DNA from: Bacillota bacterium
GTDB taxonomy: Bacteria; Bacillota; Bacilli; Alicyclobacillales; SLC66
NCBI GenBank assembly: GCA_021821085.1
Contig: JAKACV010000008.1
Span: forward strand, 1-64,000
DNA: 64,000 nucleotides
Direction: 5' to 3'
The translations under genes and the position numbers were made by a program. A model generated the notes under the pieces. The model searched no databases and was not told the DNA's origin. It was given only the letters and a program-made list of their open reading frames with translations. Positions 16,078 to 24,437 of the stretch are shown piece after piece (position 1 is the stretch's first letter; each line of letters starts with the position of its first letter).

Positions 16078-16674
16078 ATGCGGATCGGTTTATTTGGTGG
16101 AACATTTGACCCGCCACACGTTGGCCACTTAATGATTGCACAGATTGCAAGTGAGGTGGCTTACTTAGATCGCGTAGACTTTATCCCAGCTGCTATCCCT
16201 CCGCACAAGCAACAACAAGTGATCACGGACATGGCACTGCGTTTAGATATGGTGACCATTTCCCTACGATCATTTTCTACTTTTTTTGTAAGTACGATGG
16301 AGTATGAGCGCAACGGACCCAGTTATACAGTCGACACAGTTCGGGCGTATCGTAAACGTTATCCCAAGGATGATCTTTTTCTACTTCTTGGGGCAGATAT
16401 GTATGATAACTTTCCACTTTGGAAAGATGCAGATCAAATTCTGCAAGAAGTGACGTTGATTGTAGCCCCTCGCCCAATTCAAGAAAGGGTTGTGGAGTCA
16501 CAGCCTGTTGGACCAGCACTTCACATGAAGGTCATCGACCTTGATATGCCTGCTCTTGAAATTTCGAGTTCTTGGTTGCGTGAAAGGCTGCTTGCCGGAT
16601 TGCGAGTAGATCCCTTACTACCTGAGGGAGTTGCAAAGTGGATTGTAGAGAGAGGAGTTTATGACCGATCGTGA
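16078..16674 (+). CDS. nadD: Nicotinate-nucleotide adenylyltransferase
   Basis: 198 residues. GGTFDPPHVGH (residues 6-16) is the nucleotidyltransferase HxGH region and ISSSWLRERL the conserved ISSTxxR-like motif. It adenylates nicotinate mononucleotide in NAD synthesis. ATG 16078 has no clear ribosome site, so translation is probably coupled to yhbY. The stop overlaps the yqeK start (GTGA). Confidence 0.96.
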   Translation: MRIGLFGGTFDPPHVGHLMIAQIASEVAYLDRVDFIPAAIPPHKQQQVITDMALRLDMVTISLRSFSTFFVSTMEYERNGPSYTVDTVRAYRKRYPKDDLFLLLGADMYDNFPLWKDADQILQEVTLIVAPRPIQERVVESQPVGPALHMKVIDLDMPALEISSSWLRERLLAGLRVDPLLPEGVAKWIVERGVYDRS

Positions 16675-17231
16675 AAGACTGGTCTCTCTATGTGTCAAAG
16701 CAGCTATCGCCAAAACGCTATGCTCATGTGGTGGGAGTTGCCCATACGGCAGCCACACTCGCTTTGCGCTTTGGCGTTGATGAGCAAAAAGCTGTAACTG
16801 CAGCTTGGTTGCATGATATATATCGTGAACTCGATTACATTGCACTCAGTCGTCTGGCGATAGAAGTCTGTGTTGAGGTGCCTCAGTCAGATGTAGTGAC
16901 TTGGCATGGACCGATTGCTGCGGCGCGTTTAGCGTGTGATTTTGAAATTTTTGATGAAGAAATAAAAGAGGCAATTGCCTGCCACACTTTGGGCTGTACA
17001 GGGATGAGAGAAGTTTCTCAGATCCTTTATGTGGCCGATGCGATTGAACCATCCAGATCGTATCCTGGTGTAAGTGAATTGCGTGCGGCGGCCGAATGTA
17101 GTTTACCCTTTGCCGTGGCGAATGTAGCTGATGCATCGATTATGTTTCTTGTCAAGCGGCATTTGCCTGTTGCATTGCAGACAGTGGCGATGCGCAATCA
17201 ATTTTGGCAAAGGATAGACGAAATGAAATGA
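16671..17231 (+). CDS. yqeK: YqeK family HD-domain Ap4A hydrolase
   Basis: 186 residues with HD-domain metal ligands: H in YAHVVGVAHTA, HD in AAWLHDIYRE, HGPIAAARL, and D in YVADAIEPSR. Members symmetrically hydrolyse diadenosine tetraphosphate. GTG 16671 overlaps the nadD stop, in the usual nadD-yqeK-rsfS order. Confidence 0.95.
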   Translation: MKDWSLYVSKQLSPKRYAHVVGVAHTAATLALRFGVDEQKAVTAAWLHDIYRELDYIALSRLAIEVCVEVPQSDVVTWHGPIAAARLACDFEIFDEEIKEAIACHTLGCTGMREVSQILYVADAIEPSRSYPGVSELRAAAECSLPFAVANVADASIMFLVKRHLPVALQTVAMRNQFWQRIDEMK

Positions 17232-17281
17232 ATAGCGTAGAGTAAAATGATAATAGAAGACCCCATATAGGAGGTTGGCGC

Positions 17282-17632
17282 ATGCGCGATCAGTATAGAG
17301 AGTACGCCAAACTGGCTGCAGATGCAGCAGATGATAAAAAGGCTAATGATGTGGTGATCCTTGATATTCGAGAGTTGTCGATCATTGCTGACTACTTTGT
17401 AATCTGTAGTGCACATTCACGTACTCAGGCGCAAGCGATTGCAGATGCAGTGTCGGAGCAATTGGAATTAAGCGGTGTTACGTGTAAGGGAACGGAAGGC
17501 CATCATGACGGTAAATGGGTATTACTTGATTTTGGAGATGTGATCGTACACGTATTTCAGGAGGAAGAACGTCGGTTTTTTGATTTAGAGCGGCTTTGGG
17601 GAGATGCTCCTCGTTTATCATTGTCTGTTTAG
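17282..17632 (+). CDS. rsfS: Ribosomal silencing factor RsfS
   Basis: 116 residues. DDKKANDVVILDIRELSIIADYFVICSA, a central KGTEGHHDGKWVLLDFGDVIVHVF block and the C-terminal ERLWGDAPRL are diagnostic. It binds L14 and blocks subunit joining during starvation. GGAGG precedes ATG 17282. Confidence 0.96.
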   Translation: MRDQYREYAKLAADAADDKKANDVVILDIRELSIIADYFVICSAHSRTQAQAIADAVSEQLELSGVTCKGTEGHHDGKWVLLDFGDVIVHVFQEEERRFFDLERLWGDAPRLSLSV

Positions 17633-17639
17633 TTTTATT

Positions 17640-17692
17640 CGCCAGAATCAGAGTGGGGATGGCAACGACTCCGATTCTGGCGTCTCTATAGG
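17640..17692 (+). terminator. Long stem-loop between rsfS and yqeM
   Basis: CGCCAGAATC (17640-17649) pairs with GATTCTGGCG (17683-17692), extended inward by AGAGT/ACTCC. A T/C-rich stretch follows instead of a pure T-run, so termination is likely but may be partial. Confidence 0.6.
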
Positions 17693-17722
17693 GTTCTTTG
17701 TTATGTGCGGTAAAGGGGCTGT

Positions 17723-18559
17723 ATGAGGGTGTATAAGGGTTTTTCTACAATATATGATGATTTGATGCAAGATGTCCCATACGATCAATTTGCATCGCTA
17801 TTTGATCGTGCAGTGCACTATGTGGGAATTCCTTTAGGACGCGTGATGGATTTAGGATGTGGTACGGGCACAATGATTCCGCATTTATTGCGCAAAGCGC
17901 GCTCTGTCGTGGGGATCGATCCTTCGTTGGACATGTTAACTGTCGCGGCTCAAAAACAAGTCACTACGCGCAATCGCGTGACATTTGTACAATCGACTGC
18001 TGCAGATATGCCAACAGAGGTGCGGGTGGATTTTTGCGTCTCGTTTTGCGACGTATTCAATTACATAGTAACAGAGCGTGAATTACTTCAATCTTTTCGA
18101 GCTGTGGCGCGTGCATTGTCCTTTAATGGGCATTTTTTATTTGACCTCCATAGTCCGCATAAAGTATTGAACTTGCTTGGCAATCAAGCTCATTATGATG
18201 TTACCGATGATCATGTCGCGTTTATGCAGACTTCAATCAATGATCAGGAACTGATTGTAACCTATGAACTTACTCTTTTTGCAAGAACGCAAAACGAATT
18301 ATATGAGCGCATGGATGAGAATCACCAGCAACGAGCGTATCCACTTTCCATAGTTTTATTCACACTTGCAAAAGCGGGATTCCAAAGTGTTCACATGGGA
18401 AGTGATGGAGACATCGCACTGGAAGCGACACCCGTTGATTTGTCCCACTTTGGTAAACTTCCACCAGAAGAACAACAGAAGGAGGCAAAAAAACTCGAAC
18501 AGCAGTATTCACTCCGTTCTGCTGAACGTTGGTTTTTCTTTGCGCATGTGGAGAGTTGA
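17723..18559 (+). CDS. yqeM: Class I SAM-dependent methyltransferase (YqeM-like)
   Basis: 278 residues. YKGFSTIYDDLMQDVPYDQ is the family opening, followed by the SAM-binding VMDLGCGTGTM motif, GIDPSLDML and FCDVFNYI. The position after rsfS matches Bacillus yqeM. The substrate is unknown. AAAGGGG precedes ATG 17723. It converges on mntR with only 26 bases between the two stops and no evident terminator. Confidence 0.9.
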   Translation: MRVYKGFSTIYDDLMQDVPYDQFASLFDRAVHYVGIPLGRVMDLGCGTGTMIPHLLRKARSVVGIDPSLDMLTVAAQKQVTTRNRVTFVQSTAADMPTEVRVDFCVSFCDVFNYIVTERELLQSFRAVARALSFNGHFLFDLHSPHKVLNLLGNQAHYDVTDDHVAFMQTSINDQELIVTYELTLFARTQNELYERMDENHQQRAYPLSIVLFTLAKAGFQSVHMGSDGDIALEATPVDLSHFGKLPPEEQQKEAKKLEQQYSLRSAERWFFFAHVES

Positions 18560-18585
18560 AACTGCCATAGGGCACAGAGTGTAGT

Positions 18586-19044
18586 TTATACTGAATCGGC
18601 TTTTGTATCAGAAGAATTGATGGCTGTTTGTGGGGTCTTTCGATGATGGTGTGCAAAAGCTGTTAGATATTCAGGATGACATTCGAAAAAGTTTACAAGG
18701 TTTGTCAAAGCCTTCACTGTTTGCGGACTCACATGGTGTTCAATCCCCTCGACATCCACCTGAATCGTCTCCTCAGCAATCCCGAGCATGCGAAGTAATT
18801 CTGCTAGCATGGAATGCCTCTGTTTCATTGCGCGCCCCATCTGTTCTCCGGATTTTGTGAGGATAATGCCACGGTATTTCTCGTACGTTACATATTCTTG
18901 CTCATCTAGTTTTTGGATCATTTTTGTCACGGAGGACGGTTGTACAGCCAGCGAAGTGGCGATATCAGATACGCGAGCATACCCCTTGTCCTTCATCAGT
19001 TCGTAGATCTTTTCTAAGTAGTCTTCCATACTAGGCGTAAGCAT
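18586..19044 (-). CDS. mntR: Manganese-responsive transcriptional regulator MntR
   Basis: 152 residues. The N-terminal winged helix begins TPSMEDYLEKIYEL and continues YARVSDIATSLAVQPSSVTKMIQKLDEQEYVTYEKYRGI, nearly the Bacillus MntR sequence. The dimer/metal region has E and H ligands in VEGIEHHVS. It represses Mn uptake when Mn(II) is bound. ATG 19044 aligns with family starts; an in-frame GTG at 19062 adds six residues. A His-rich AHHHRKT tail is slightly longer than in B. subtilis. No Mn transporter is nearby. Confidence 0.93.
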   Translation of the reverse strand: MLTPSMEDYLEKIYELMKDKGYARVSDIATSLAVQPSSVTKMIQKLDEQEYVTYEKYRGIILTKSGEQMGRAMKQRHSMLAELLRMLGIAEETIQVDVEGIEHHVSPQTVKALTNLVNFFECHPEYLTAFAHHHRKTPQTAINSSDTKADSV

Positions 19045-19246
19045 GCAGTCGCCCACTTTCACAGAGATTCTGCACTATTGTACTACATCTGAAACGAGAT
19101 TGCATAAAAGCAATCGATATTCTCTCTGATTAGGGTGCGAGCGCGTTAACCACTTATGATTTTGTAGATTTACGCAGAGGGAAAAGGATTTTTCATGATT
19201 ACTGCGAACAGATCTATCTACAATCTACGCGGATGGAGGTGGAAAT

Positions 19247-19942
19247 GTGCGAAGTGTCCAGGCGAGGCAACGTATGATGGGTTATCTATTTGGCGCTGTG
19301 GTAGTCATTGCATGGGGGTGGTACTTCCTTTCGTATGTAAATGGTCAAGATTTTTCTTCAATGCATACGAGCAGTCTTTCTAAATCATATACAGATCTTT
19401 CCCAAAAGAAAAATCTGAACCATCGCCAGATAGGTACGCTGGAGCAAGGGAAGACAGTAATGACAGTTGATGTAATTGGTGCCGTTGAACGTCCTGGATT
19501 GTACGAACTGCCGCTCGATGCACGGTTGAACGCAGTTTTGCTTGCCGCGGGTGGTCCGACAAAAACAGCCGATTTGGGCGCGATCAACTTAGCTGCTGTG
19601 GTGGAGGATGGAATGCAGATCGTCGTTCCAGATCGTCGACAAGTAACTGCAACGGACGGGACTTCTGCGTTTGCCGGATCGCCCCTACAAGGATTGTTAT
19701 CGTCACCTAACATCCCAAGGCATAGAGGGAAAGGAAAGTTGCAGCCTGGTGAACGAATCGCTCTCAATCAAGCAACAATTGCAACTCTGCTGAAGTTACC
19801 GGGCATTGGTCAGAAGAAGGCGCAAAGCATTTTCACTTATAAAACATTGCATGGGGCGTTCACCTCTCTCTCGCAGTTGCAAGGAGTACAGGGAATCGGA
19901 TCAAAATTACTAGCGAAAATCTTGCCCTATTTGACGCTATAG
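19247..19942 (+). CDS. comEA: DNA-uptake protein ComEA
   Basis: 231 residues: a membrane anchor (about residues 10-30), a SLBB domain (VDVIGAVERPGLYELP, with GPT) and C-terminal helix-hairpin-helix motifs (LNQATIATLLKLPGIGQKKAQSI and GVQGIGSKLL). It binds incoming DNA at the cell surface during competence. GTG 19247 follows GGAGGTGG. The comEB usually between comEA and comEC is absent; an NlpC/P60 gene lies there in reverse. Confidence 0.93.
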   Translation: MRSVQARQRMMGYLFGAVVVIAWGWYFLSYVNGQDFSSMHTSSLSKSYTDLSQKKNLNHRQIGTLEQGKTVMTVDVIGAVERPGLYELPLDARLNAVLLAAGGPTKTADLGAINLAAVVEDGMQIVVPDRRQVTATDGTSAFAGSPLQGLLSSPNIPRHRGKGKLQPGERIALNQATIATLLKLPGIGQKKAQSIFTYKTLHGAFTSLSQLQGVQGIGSKLLAKILPYLTL

Positions 19943-19960
19943 TTGTATTGCCCCAAAAAA

Positions 19961-19995
19961 GAGCAGAGTCACACGGGATATTCCCAGTGTGACTC
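19961..19995 (-). terminator. Terminator of the NlpC/P60 gene, possibly bidirectional
   Basis: GAGTCACAC (19966-19974) pairs with GTGTGACTC (19987-19995). Reading leftwards it is followed by TGCTCTTTTTT, a good tail for the minus-strand gene; it may also stop comEA transcripts. Confidence 0.8.
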
Positions 19996-20051
19996 GCAAA
20001 TTTCTGTCGTGTACGAGATATGCGTGAAGCGTTGTTGCGGCTTTGAGTTAC

Positions 20052-20729
20052 CTAAAGTATATTTCTTGCGGTAACATACCGACTACTCCAGTAATAGGGG
20101 TTATTGATATTGTCAATTTCAACGTCTGTGCTTGCCGCATCGACAAACTTGTTATTGCCGATGTAAATCCCAACGTGTGAGATTCCAGTGCCCATAGTAT
20201 GGAAAAAAACAAGATCGCCCGGCTGTAAGTCGGCTTTATTTACATATGTACCGACATTTGCTTGCTCCGTAGCAGTGCGCGGAATACTCATGCCAAATTG
20301 TTTATACACAAATTGCGTGAATCCGGAGCAATCAAAGCCGCTTGGGCTTGTGCCACCCCAAACATAGGGTGTACCAAGATAAGTCAATGCTTTATGCACG
20401 ATTTGCTGACCAAGAGTATAGGAAGCGTCAGACTTAATATCGTTAAAAATGTTGTACGTTACGACGTCATTTGTTCCAAGTTTGCGAGCTTTCTTGAAAG
20501 CAATGACCGCTTGTGCCGTTCGGGGCCCGTAATGATTAGTGATTTTCGCTGACTTAGGATACTCATGTAGTATCTTCAAATCAGACTTCAAGGTTGCAAC
20601 TGCAGGACCTTCTACACCTGATTGCATGATAACTTTACTTGTCGATGCGAAGGCTGGATTTGCCAAAAACAAAGTTGCAGCTGTCGTCCCAATCAAGGAT
20701 AGGGACGCAACCCACTTGGACATACGCAA
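20052..20729 (-). CDS. Secreted NlpC/P60 peptidoglycan endopeptidase
   Basis: 225 residues. A signal peptide (residues 1-28, ending NPAFA) is followed by a peptidoglycan-binding-like region with the YGPRTAQAVIAFKKA repeat motif and a C-terminal NlpC/P60 domain: YVWGGTSPSGFDCSGF (catalytic Cys134) and SHVGIYIG (His185). It would cut peptide stems in the wall. A TTG at 20729 has AAAGGGG at proper spacing; ATG 20723 is two codons further in. A c-di-AMP riboswitch lies directly upstream, consistent with wall hydrolase control by this messenger. Confidence 0.92.
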   Translation of the reverse strand: MRMSKWVASLSLIGTTAATLFLANPAFASTSKVIMQSGVEGPAVATLKSDLKILHEYPKSAKITNHYGPRTAQAVIAFKKARKLGTNDVVTYNIFNDIKSDASYTLGQQIVHKALTYLGTPYVWGGTSPSGFDCSGFTQFVYKQFGMSIPRTATEQANVGTYVNKADLQPGDLVFFHTMGTGISHVGIYIGNNKFVDAASTDVEIDNINNPYYWSSRYVTARNIL

Positions 20730-20744
20730 AAAATAGGCCCCTTT

Positions 20745-20885
20745 CGTCTGCCTTCGAGGTTAGTTGACGGGTTAGGGCAGAAAGGTTGCCCCTCTAAAAA
20801 TTTCAGATTCACCCCATGGTGTTGCGTCCCCCGTACCGGTCAGAGTCACCGGATTCGGCAATTTCTCTCTTAGAAATGATTCTAC
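20745..20885 (-). promoter_or_regulatory. c-di-AMP riboswitch (ydaO/yuaA type)
   Basis: Read on the minus strand, the leader has the conserved blocks in order: GCCGAATCCGGTGACTC, ACCGGTACGGGGGACGC, ATGGGGTGAATC, then GCCCTAACCCGTCAACTAACC and CTCG. These are the ligand-binding junctions of ydaO motif RNAs. High c-di-AMP normally switches such genes off. A downstream GGGGCC plus T6 stretch may form the terminator and also overlaps the ribosome site of the wall hydrolase gene. Confidence 0.92.
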
Positions 20886-20946
20886 CAGTTACGACATGGT
20901 CTGACAACAATAATTTGAGATTGTTGTGAGATTAGGAGGAGTTCTT

Positions 20947-22629
20947 TTGTATCGAATTGTTGCATATATCAGTTTGGCATTTTGTTTTGGGGTCGCGCTC
21001 GATTTATGGCAGCTTGATGGAGTGATATGGATTCTTGTATTGGCAGGTGTGGCAGGACATTTGGCTATCATGTTCATAGTGAGTGGCGGACAGAAGATGG
21101 CTACACCCATCTTCACTAGTTTCATCCATCCGTTGACTCTATATGGTAGACGACAAATGACAAGATTCAGCAAAAATTATGCTGGAATCACTTCGCGACA
21201 TAGTTTGGTGAGCGTTATATTGTTTTTCTCTGTGGGCATGGGTGCGCTTAATTCACACGTGGAACAAAGCGTACGTACTACTTCGTCAGTAACATTACTT
21301 TCCTTTGCACGGGAGAATCGGACAAATTTGGATGCGGTCGTCGAGATTGATGGGGAAATCAATCGGACATCAAAGTCGATGCAGGCTCCTTGTAAGGTGC
21401 TCGCTGTCTATACAGAGGCTGGTCTACGACCGTTCAATTCACCTCCTGTGATTTGGCTGGAGATCTATCGCGGGAGCGAAGAGATGCACAAGCGCAAACA
21501 AAGTGCTACGCGCGAACTTGCGCGTTATTATACGAAAATGAGTACCTTACAACCGGGGGATATCGTGAATGTGTTTTTGCGTGTGAAATCAGTGCCAAAA
21601 GGACCATTTGCTGTGGCTTTACTGCGCAAGAAAATTTCACTTCTTGGTCAAGGGTCGGAGTTCGGTTTAGGCGCTGTTCAAAGGCAGACTGTTCGCTGGA
21701 ATGATATTTCCGTACTGCAAGGTCAGACACTCGATTGGATCAAACAGCGCGTTCGAACAAGTTACGGGAATTTGACAAGCAGTTTTTTATTATCCTTTGC
21801 GATTGGCGACCGTACGGAGATGAATCAAACGGTACTGCAAGTGTTTACAGCACTTGGAATCATTCATGCTTTTGTTGCTTCTGGAGCGACCATTCGGATG
21901 ACAGTGGCGCCCGTCGTCACTCGATTGCAAAAGCGACTTAAGTATCGGCAAGTGTGGTATGTAATCGGAATTGGAAGTACAGTAGTGCTTGTATTCTGCA
22001 CGGGATTTGCACCTCCTGCTGTAAGGGCGGGTATTGTATACGGATATGAATTGACAGCTCGTGTCTTACAGCGACCCTTTGATCGCCTCACTGCGAATAC
22101 AGTATCTCTTGTGTGGCTCGTACTCATCGTCCCGCAATTGCTGTTTGACCCGGGCGTTATCTTATCTTATGGCGCTGCGACCACCCTCGCTTTGCTACCA
22201 AGGCCAGTCGATAGGCAATTAGCAAAGTGGGTGAAATGGACTTTCTTGCGTCACTTGCTAAGTCGGGGGATAGCGGGTCAAATCGGAATTTCTCCACTCG
22301 TAGCAGAGGAGTTTGGACAATTCCCCTATTTTTCACTGCTGATTAATGTGCTTTTGTATCCCTTATTAGAATGGATCATTCCTATTTCGTTTGGTTTGTG
22401 TGTTGCAGCATGTATAGACCCATCATTATTGACGCCAGTGAGTCCGTTTCTTGCTACTGTGCTCAGCACTCTCACTACGCAAATTGTCACGTTGCATGCA
22501 ATTCCGCTCTCATTTCATTTTAATAAACCTCCGGTATGGGAGTTGCTGAGTTACTACTTTGCAATTTTGTCTCTATTCATATGGATAACTCGGTATACTT
22601 CGACGTCAGAGCGCAAATACTTTTCATAG
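20947..22629 (+). CDS. comEC: ComEC/Rec2-type DNA channel protein lacking the nuclease domain
   Basis: 560 residues with many membrane helices. It shows a DUF4131-like N-terminal soluble region (INRTSKSMQAPCKVLAVYTEAG) and the Competence domain (FTALGIIHAFVASGATI in place of the usual GLSHLLAISGLH, GFAPPAVRAGIVYG, LLFDPGVILSYGAATTLALL, GISPLVAEEFGQFPYFSLLINVLLYPL). It ends at residue 560, whereas family members usually run to 750-800 with a metallo-beta-lactamase domain, and no such domain follows. TTG 20947 has AGGAGG seven bases upstream. It probably forms the DNA import pore. Confidence 0.82.
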   Translation: MYRIVAYISLAFCFGVALDLWQLDGVIWILVLAGVAGHLAIMFIVSGGQKMATPIFTSFIHPLTLYGRRQMTRFSKNYAGITSRHSLVSVILFFSVGMGALNSHVEQSVRTTSSVTLLSFARENRTNLDAVVEIDGEINRTSKSMQAPCKVLAVYTEAGLRPFNSPPVIWLEIYRGSEEMHKRKQSATRELARYYTKMSTLQPGDIVNVFLRVKSVPKGPFAVALLRKKISLLGQGSEFGLGAVQRQTVRWNDISVLQGQTLDWIKQRVRTSYGNLTSSFLLSFAIGDRTEMNQTVLQVFTALGIIHAFVASGATIRMTVAPVVTRLQKRLKYRQVWYVIGIGSTVVLVFCTGFAPPAVRAGIVYGYELTARVLQRPFDRLTANTVSLVWLVLIVPQLLFDPGVILSYGAATTLALLPRPVDRQLAKWVKWTFLRHLLSRGIAGQIGISPLVAEEFGQFPYFSLLINVLLYPLLEWIIPISFGLCVAACIDPSLLTPVSPFLATVLSTLTTQIVTLHAIPLSFHFNKPPVWELLSYYFAILSLFIWITRYTSTSERKYFS

Positions 22630-22669
22630 GAGTGACAATATTGCATTTAAAATTATGGAAGGTGATGAC

Positions 22670-22858
22670 GTGATTTCTACAGAGACGATCGATTTGGAGC
22701 TACTTGCGGAAAAGTTGATTGCAGACGCATTTTATTTTCGGGACAACGCCAATTACTTCACACTGACGACAGTGCTTGAGACAACGGCTGAGATTGCAAA
22801 GTATTTGAAGGAACGAGAGGAGGCAATGCAATGGACACGTCACGAGCTTTTTCGCTGA
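22670..22858 (+). CDS. Small acidic protein of unknown function
   Basis: About 62 residues, helical and acidic (TIDLELLAEKLIADAFYFRDNANYFTLTTVLETTAEI), no family recognised. GTG 22670 has AAGGTGA about five bases upstream; an ATG at 22655 in frame lacks a ribosome site. It overlaps the start of the zinc-ribbon gene at 22831 by 28 bases, so the two are probably co-translated. Confidence 0.6.
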   Translation: MISTETIDLELLAEKLIADAFYFRDNANYFTLTTVLETTAEIAKYLKEREEAMQWTRHELFR

Positions 22859-23010
22859 CCTGTTTAGCATGCGAAGAAGAGTTTGTGGTTGATTCGAATG
22901 ATGTGCTGTTTAACGGTGGCTTGGAAACAATCTTATATACCGTTTGTCCGAGTTGTCATGTGCAGACTCCCTTATCCACTTTTGAAGTGGCGTCATTTTT
23001 AGAAGGTTGA
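22831..23010 (+). CDS. Small double-CxxC zinc-ribbon protein
   Basis: 59 residues, ATG 22831 with AGAGGAGG seven bases upstream. Two CxxC pairs, CLAC near residue 11 and CPSC near residue 42, frame a short beta region, a compact zinc ribbon, followed by a short acidic tail ending in EG. Function unknown; such mini-ribbons often bind nucleic acid or protein partners. It overlaps the gene before and is followed after two bases by another small open frame. Confidence 0.7.
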   Translation: MDTSRAFSLTCLACEEEFVVDSNDVLFNGGLETILYTVCPSCHVQTPLSTFEVASFLEG

Positions 23011-23012
23011 GC

Positions 23013-23144
23013 ATGGTAAAAAGGATTACAACAATGGTGTCGATTGCTTTAATGTGTACAGTTTTAACAAATATAAATGCAGGCACCTCTCAAGATCCCC
23101 ATTCGAACTATGTTACGCCAGACCCTACTGTGCACGTTCTCTAA
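23013..23144 (+). CDS. Predicted 43-residue exported peptide
   Basis: ATG 23013 lies two bases after the zinc-ribbon stop, with AGAAGG six bases upstream. The peptide begins MVKRITTMVSIALMCTVL, a basic start plus hydrophobic stretch, then NINAG with an Ala-x-Ala-like signal cleavage region, leaving a mature part of about 20 residues (SQDPHSNYVTPDPTVHVL). No family recognised. The good ribosome site and tight spacing argue that it is translated. The NADH dehydrogenase gene starts 78 bases later. Confidence 0.5.
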   Translation: MVKRITTMVSIALMCTVLTNINAGTSQDPHSNYVTPDPTVHVL

Positions 23145-23222
23145 TGAAGAGGATGTGCTTTTTCCGTTTTGCGAACACTATATCCAGATCAGGTGTTGAT
23201 ATTTACAGTAGGGGGGATGTGT

Positions 23223-24437
23223 ATGGGATCGCTCGTCATCGCGGGGGCAGGTTACGGCGGTGTGATGGCTGGCTTACAATTCGAAAAAGCACTACGGCCA
23301 TTTGTGATAGTGAATAAGCATTCTTATCATCAATTTATTACGTGGTTACATGAAGCAGCCGGTGGGAGACATCGGGTCGAGGATTATAAGGTCGAATTAA
23401 GTGAAGTTTTTCGCCAACGCGATTCATCCGTGGCTAAGGATACCATCGTTTCAATTGATCGTGCCTCACGCAAATTGATTGGGAAAAAAACAGAATACCC
23501 TTATGACTATGCCATTATTGCTCTTGGAAGTGCGCCGGAGTTTTTTGGGATCCCTGGCCTGGTAGACTACAGCATGCAACTTCGCTCCTTGGAGACAGCT
23601 CGACAAATACGTACACACATTGAACAACAATTTGCTGCTTATCGAGAAGATCGGGACCCGCGTCGATTGCGTGTTGTCGTGGGTGGGGCAGGCTTGACTG
23701 GGATTGAATTTGTTGGTGAATTAGCCGATTGGCTGCCCGAACTTTGTAATAAATTTGGGATTCCTAATCATTCATTTGGGATTCAAAATGTGGAGGCGGC
23801 ACCAGTGATTTTGCCGGCTCTTTCCACGAATTTGCAGAATAAAGCAAGGGACATTTTGGAGGGGAAAGGGGTTCGTATTCGCACCAACACAAAGATCATC
23901 AAGGTTATGCAAGATACGGTATACTTGGAGTCAGATGAAATCATAGAAGCGCGTACGATTGTTTGGACAGGCGGTGTGAGGGCTAACCCGTTGTTAAAAG
24001 AGGCTGGATTTACTTGTGATGGGCGAGGAAGAGCACAAGTGAACGAATATTTACAGTCTATCGATGATGAGCATGTGTTTGTGATTGGCGATTGTTCATC
24101 GTTTTTGTCTACTGGTAGGCCACTTCCTCCTACGGCGCAGTTGGCTTCACAAATGGGAGAGACCGTCGCAGCTAATATCCTGGCGCATATGAATCAAGGG
24201 GTCATGACACCATTTGAACCGAAAATTCTTGGTACCCTGGCATCGCTCGGTCGAGATGTCGGAGTTGGGCTTGTTGGCAATCTACAAACATCAGGTGTTC
24301 CGGCAAGCATTGCTAAAGAGTTGACGAAGGTAAAATACTTGTGGCAATTGGGTGGATTGCGCATGATTTCACGCAATCGCAAATCTATCGTGAGGGGATC
24401 AAACAGCCGCGAAAAGGAGTTGGCTTCTGATGATTAA
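23223..24437 (+). CDS. Type II NADH dehydrogenase-like FAD oxidoreductase
   Basis: 404 residues. Two Rossmann motifs, GAGYGG at residues 8-13 (FAD) and VGGAGLTGIE near 152-161 (NADH), plus the FAD-binding VFVIGDCSSF and the TAQLASQMGE block fit NDH-2. It passes electrons from NADH to quinone without pumping protons and attaches to the inner membrane face. ATG 23223 has GGGGGG seven bases upstream. It lies downstream of three small genes and upstream of a TnpB remnant. Confidence 0.9.
   Translation: MGSLVIAGAGYGGVMAGLQFEKALRPFVIVNKHSYHQFITWLHEAAGGRHRVEDYKVELSEVFRQRDSSVAKDTIVSIDRASRKLIGKKTEYPYDYAIIALGSAPEFFGIPGLVDYSMQLRSLETARQIRTHIEQQFAAYREDRDPRRLRVVVGGAGLTGIEFVGELADWLPELCNKFGIPNHSFGIQNVEAAPVILPALSTNLQNKARDILEGKGVRIRTNTKIIKVMQDTVYLESDEIIEARTIVWTGGVRANPLLKEAGFTCDGRGRAQVNEYLQSIDDEHVFVIGDCSSFLSTGRPLPPTAQLASQMGETVAANILAHMNQGVMTPFEPKILGTLASLGRDVGVGLVGNLQTSGVPASIAKELTKVKYLWQLGGLRMISRNRKSIVRGSNSREKELASDD

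Noticed and set aside
23054-23317. Plus-strand frame across the NADH dehydrogenase start
   Set aside because: Overlaps the well-supported NADH dehydrogenase start at 23223 and the 43-residue frame; no ribosome site or recognisable motif.
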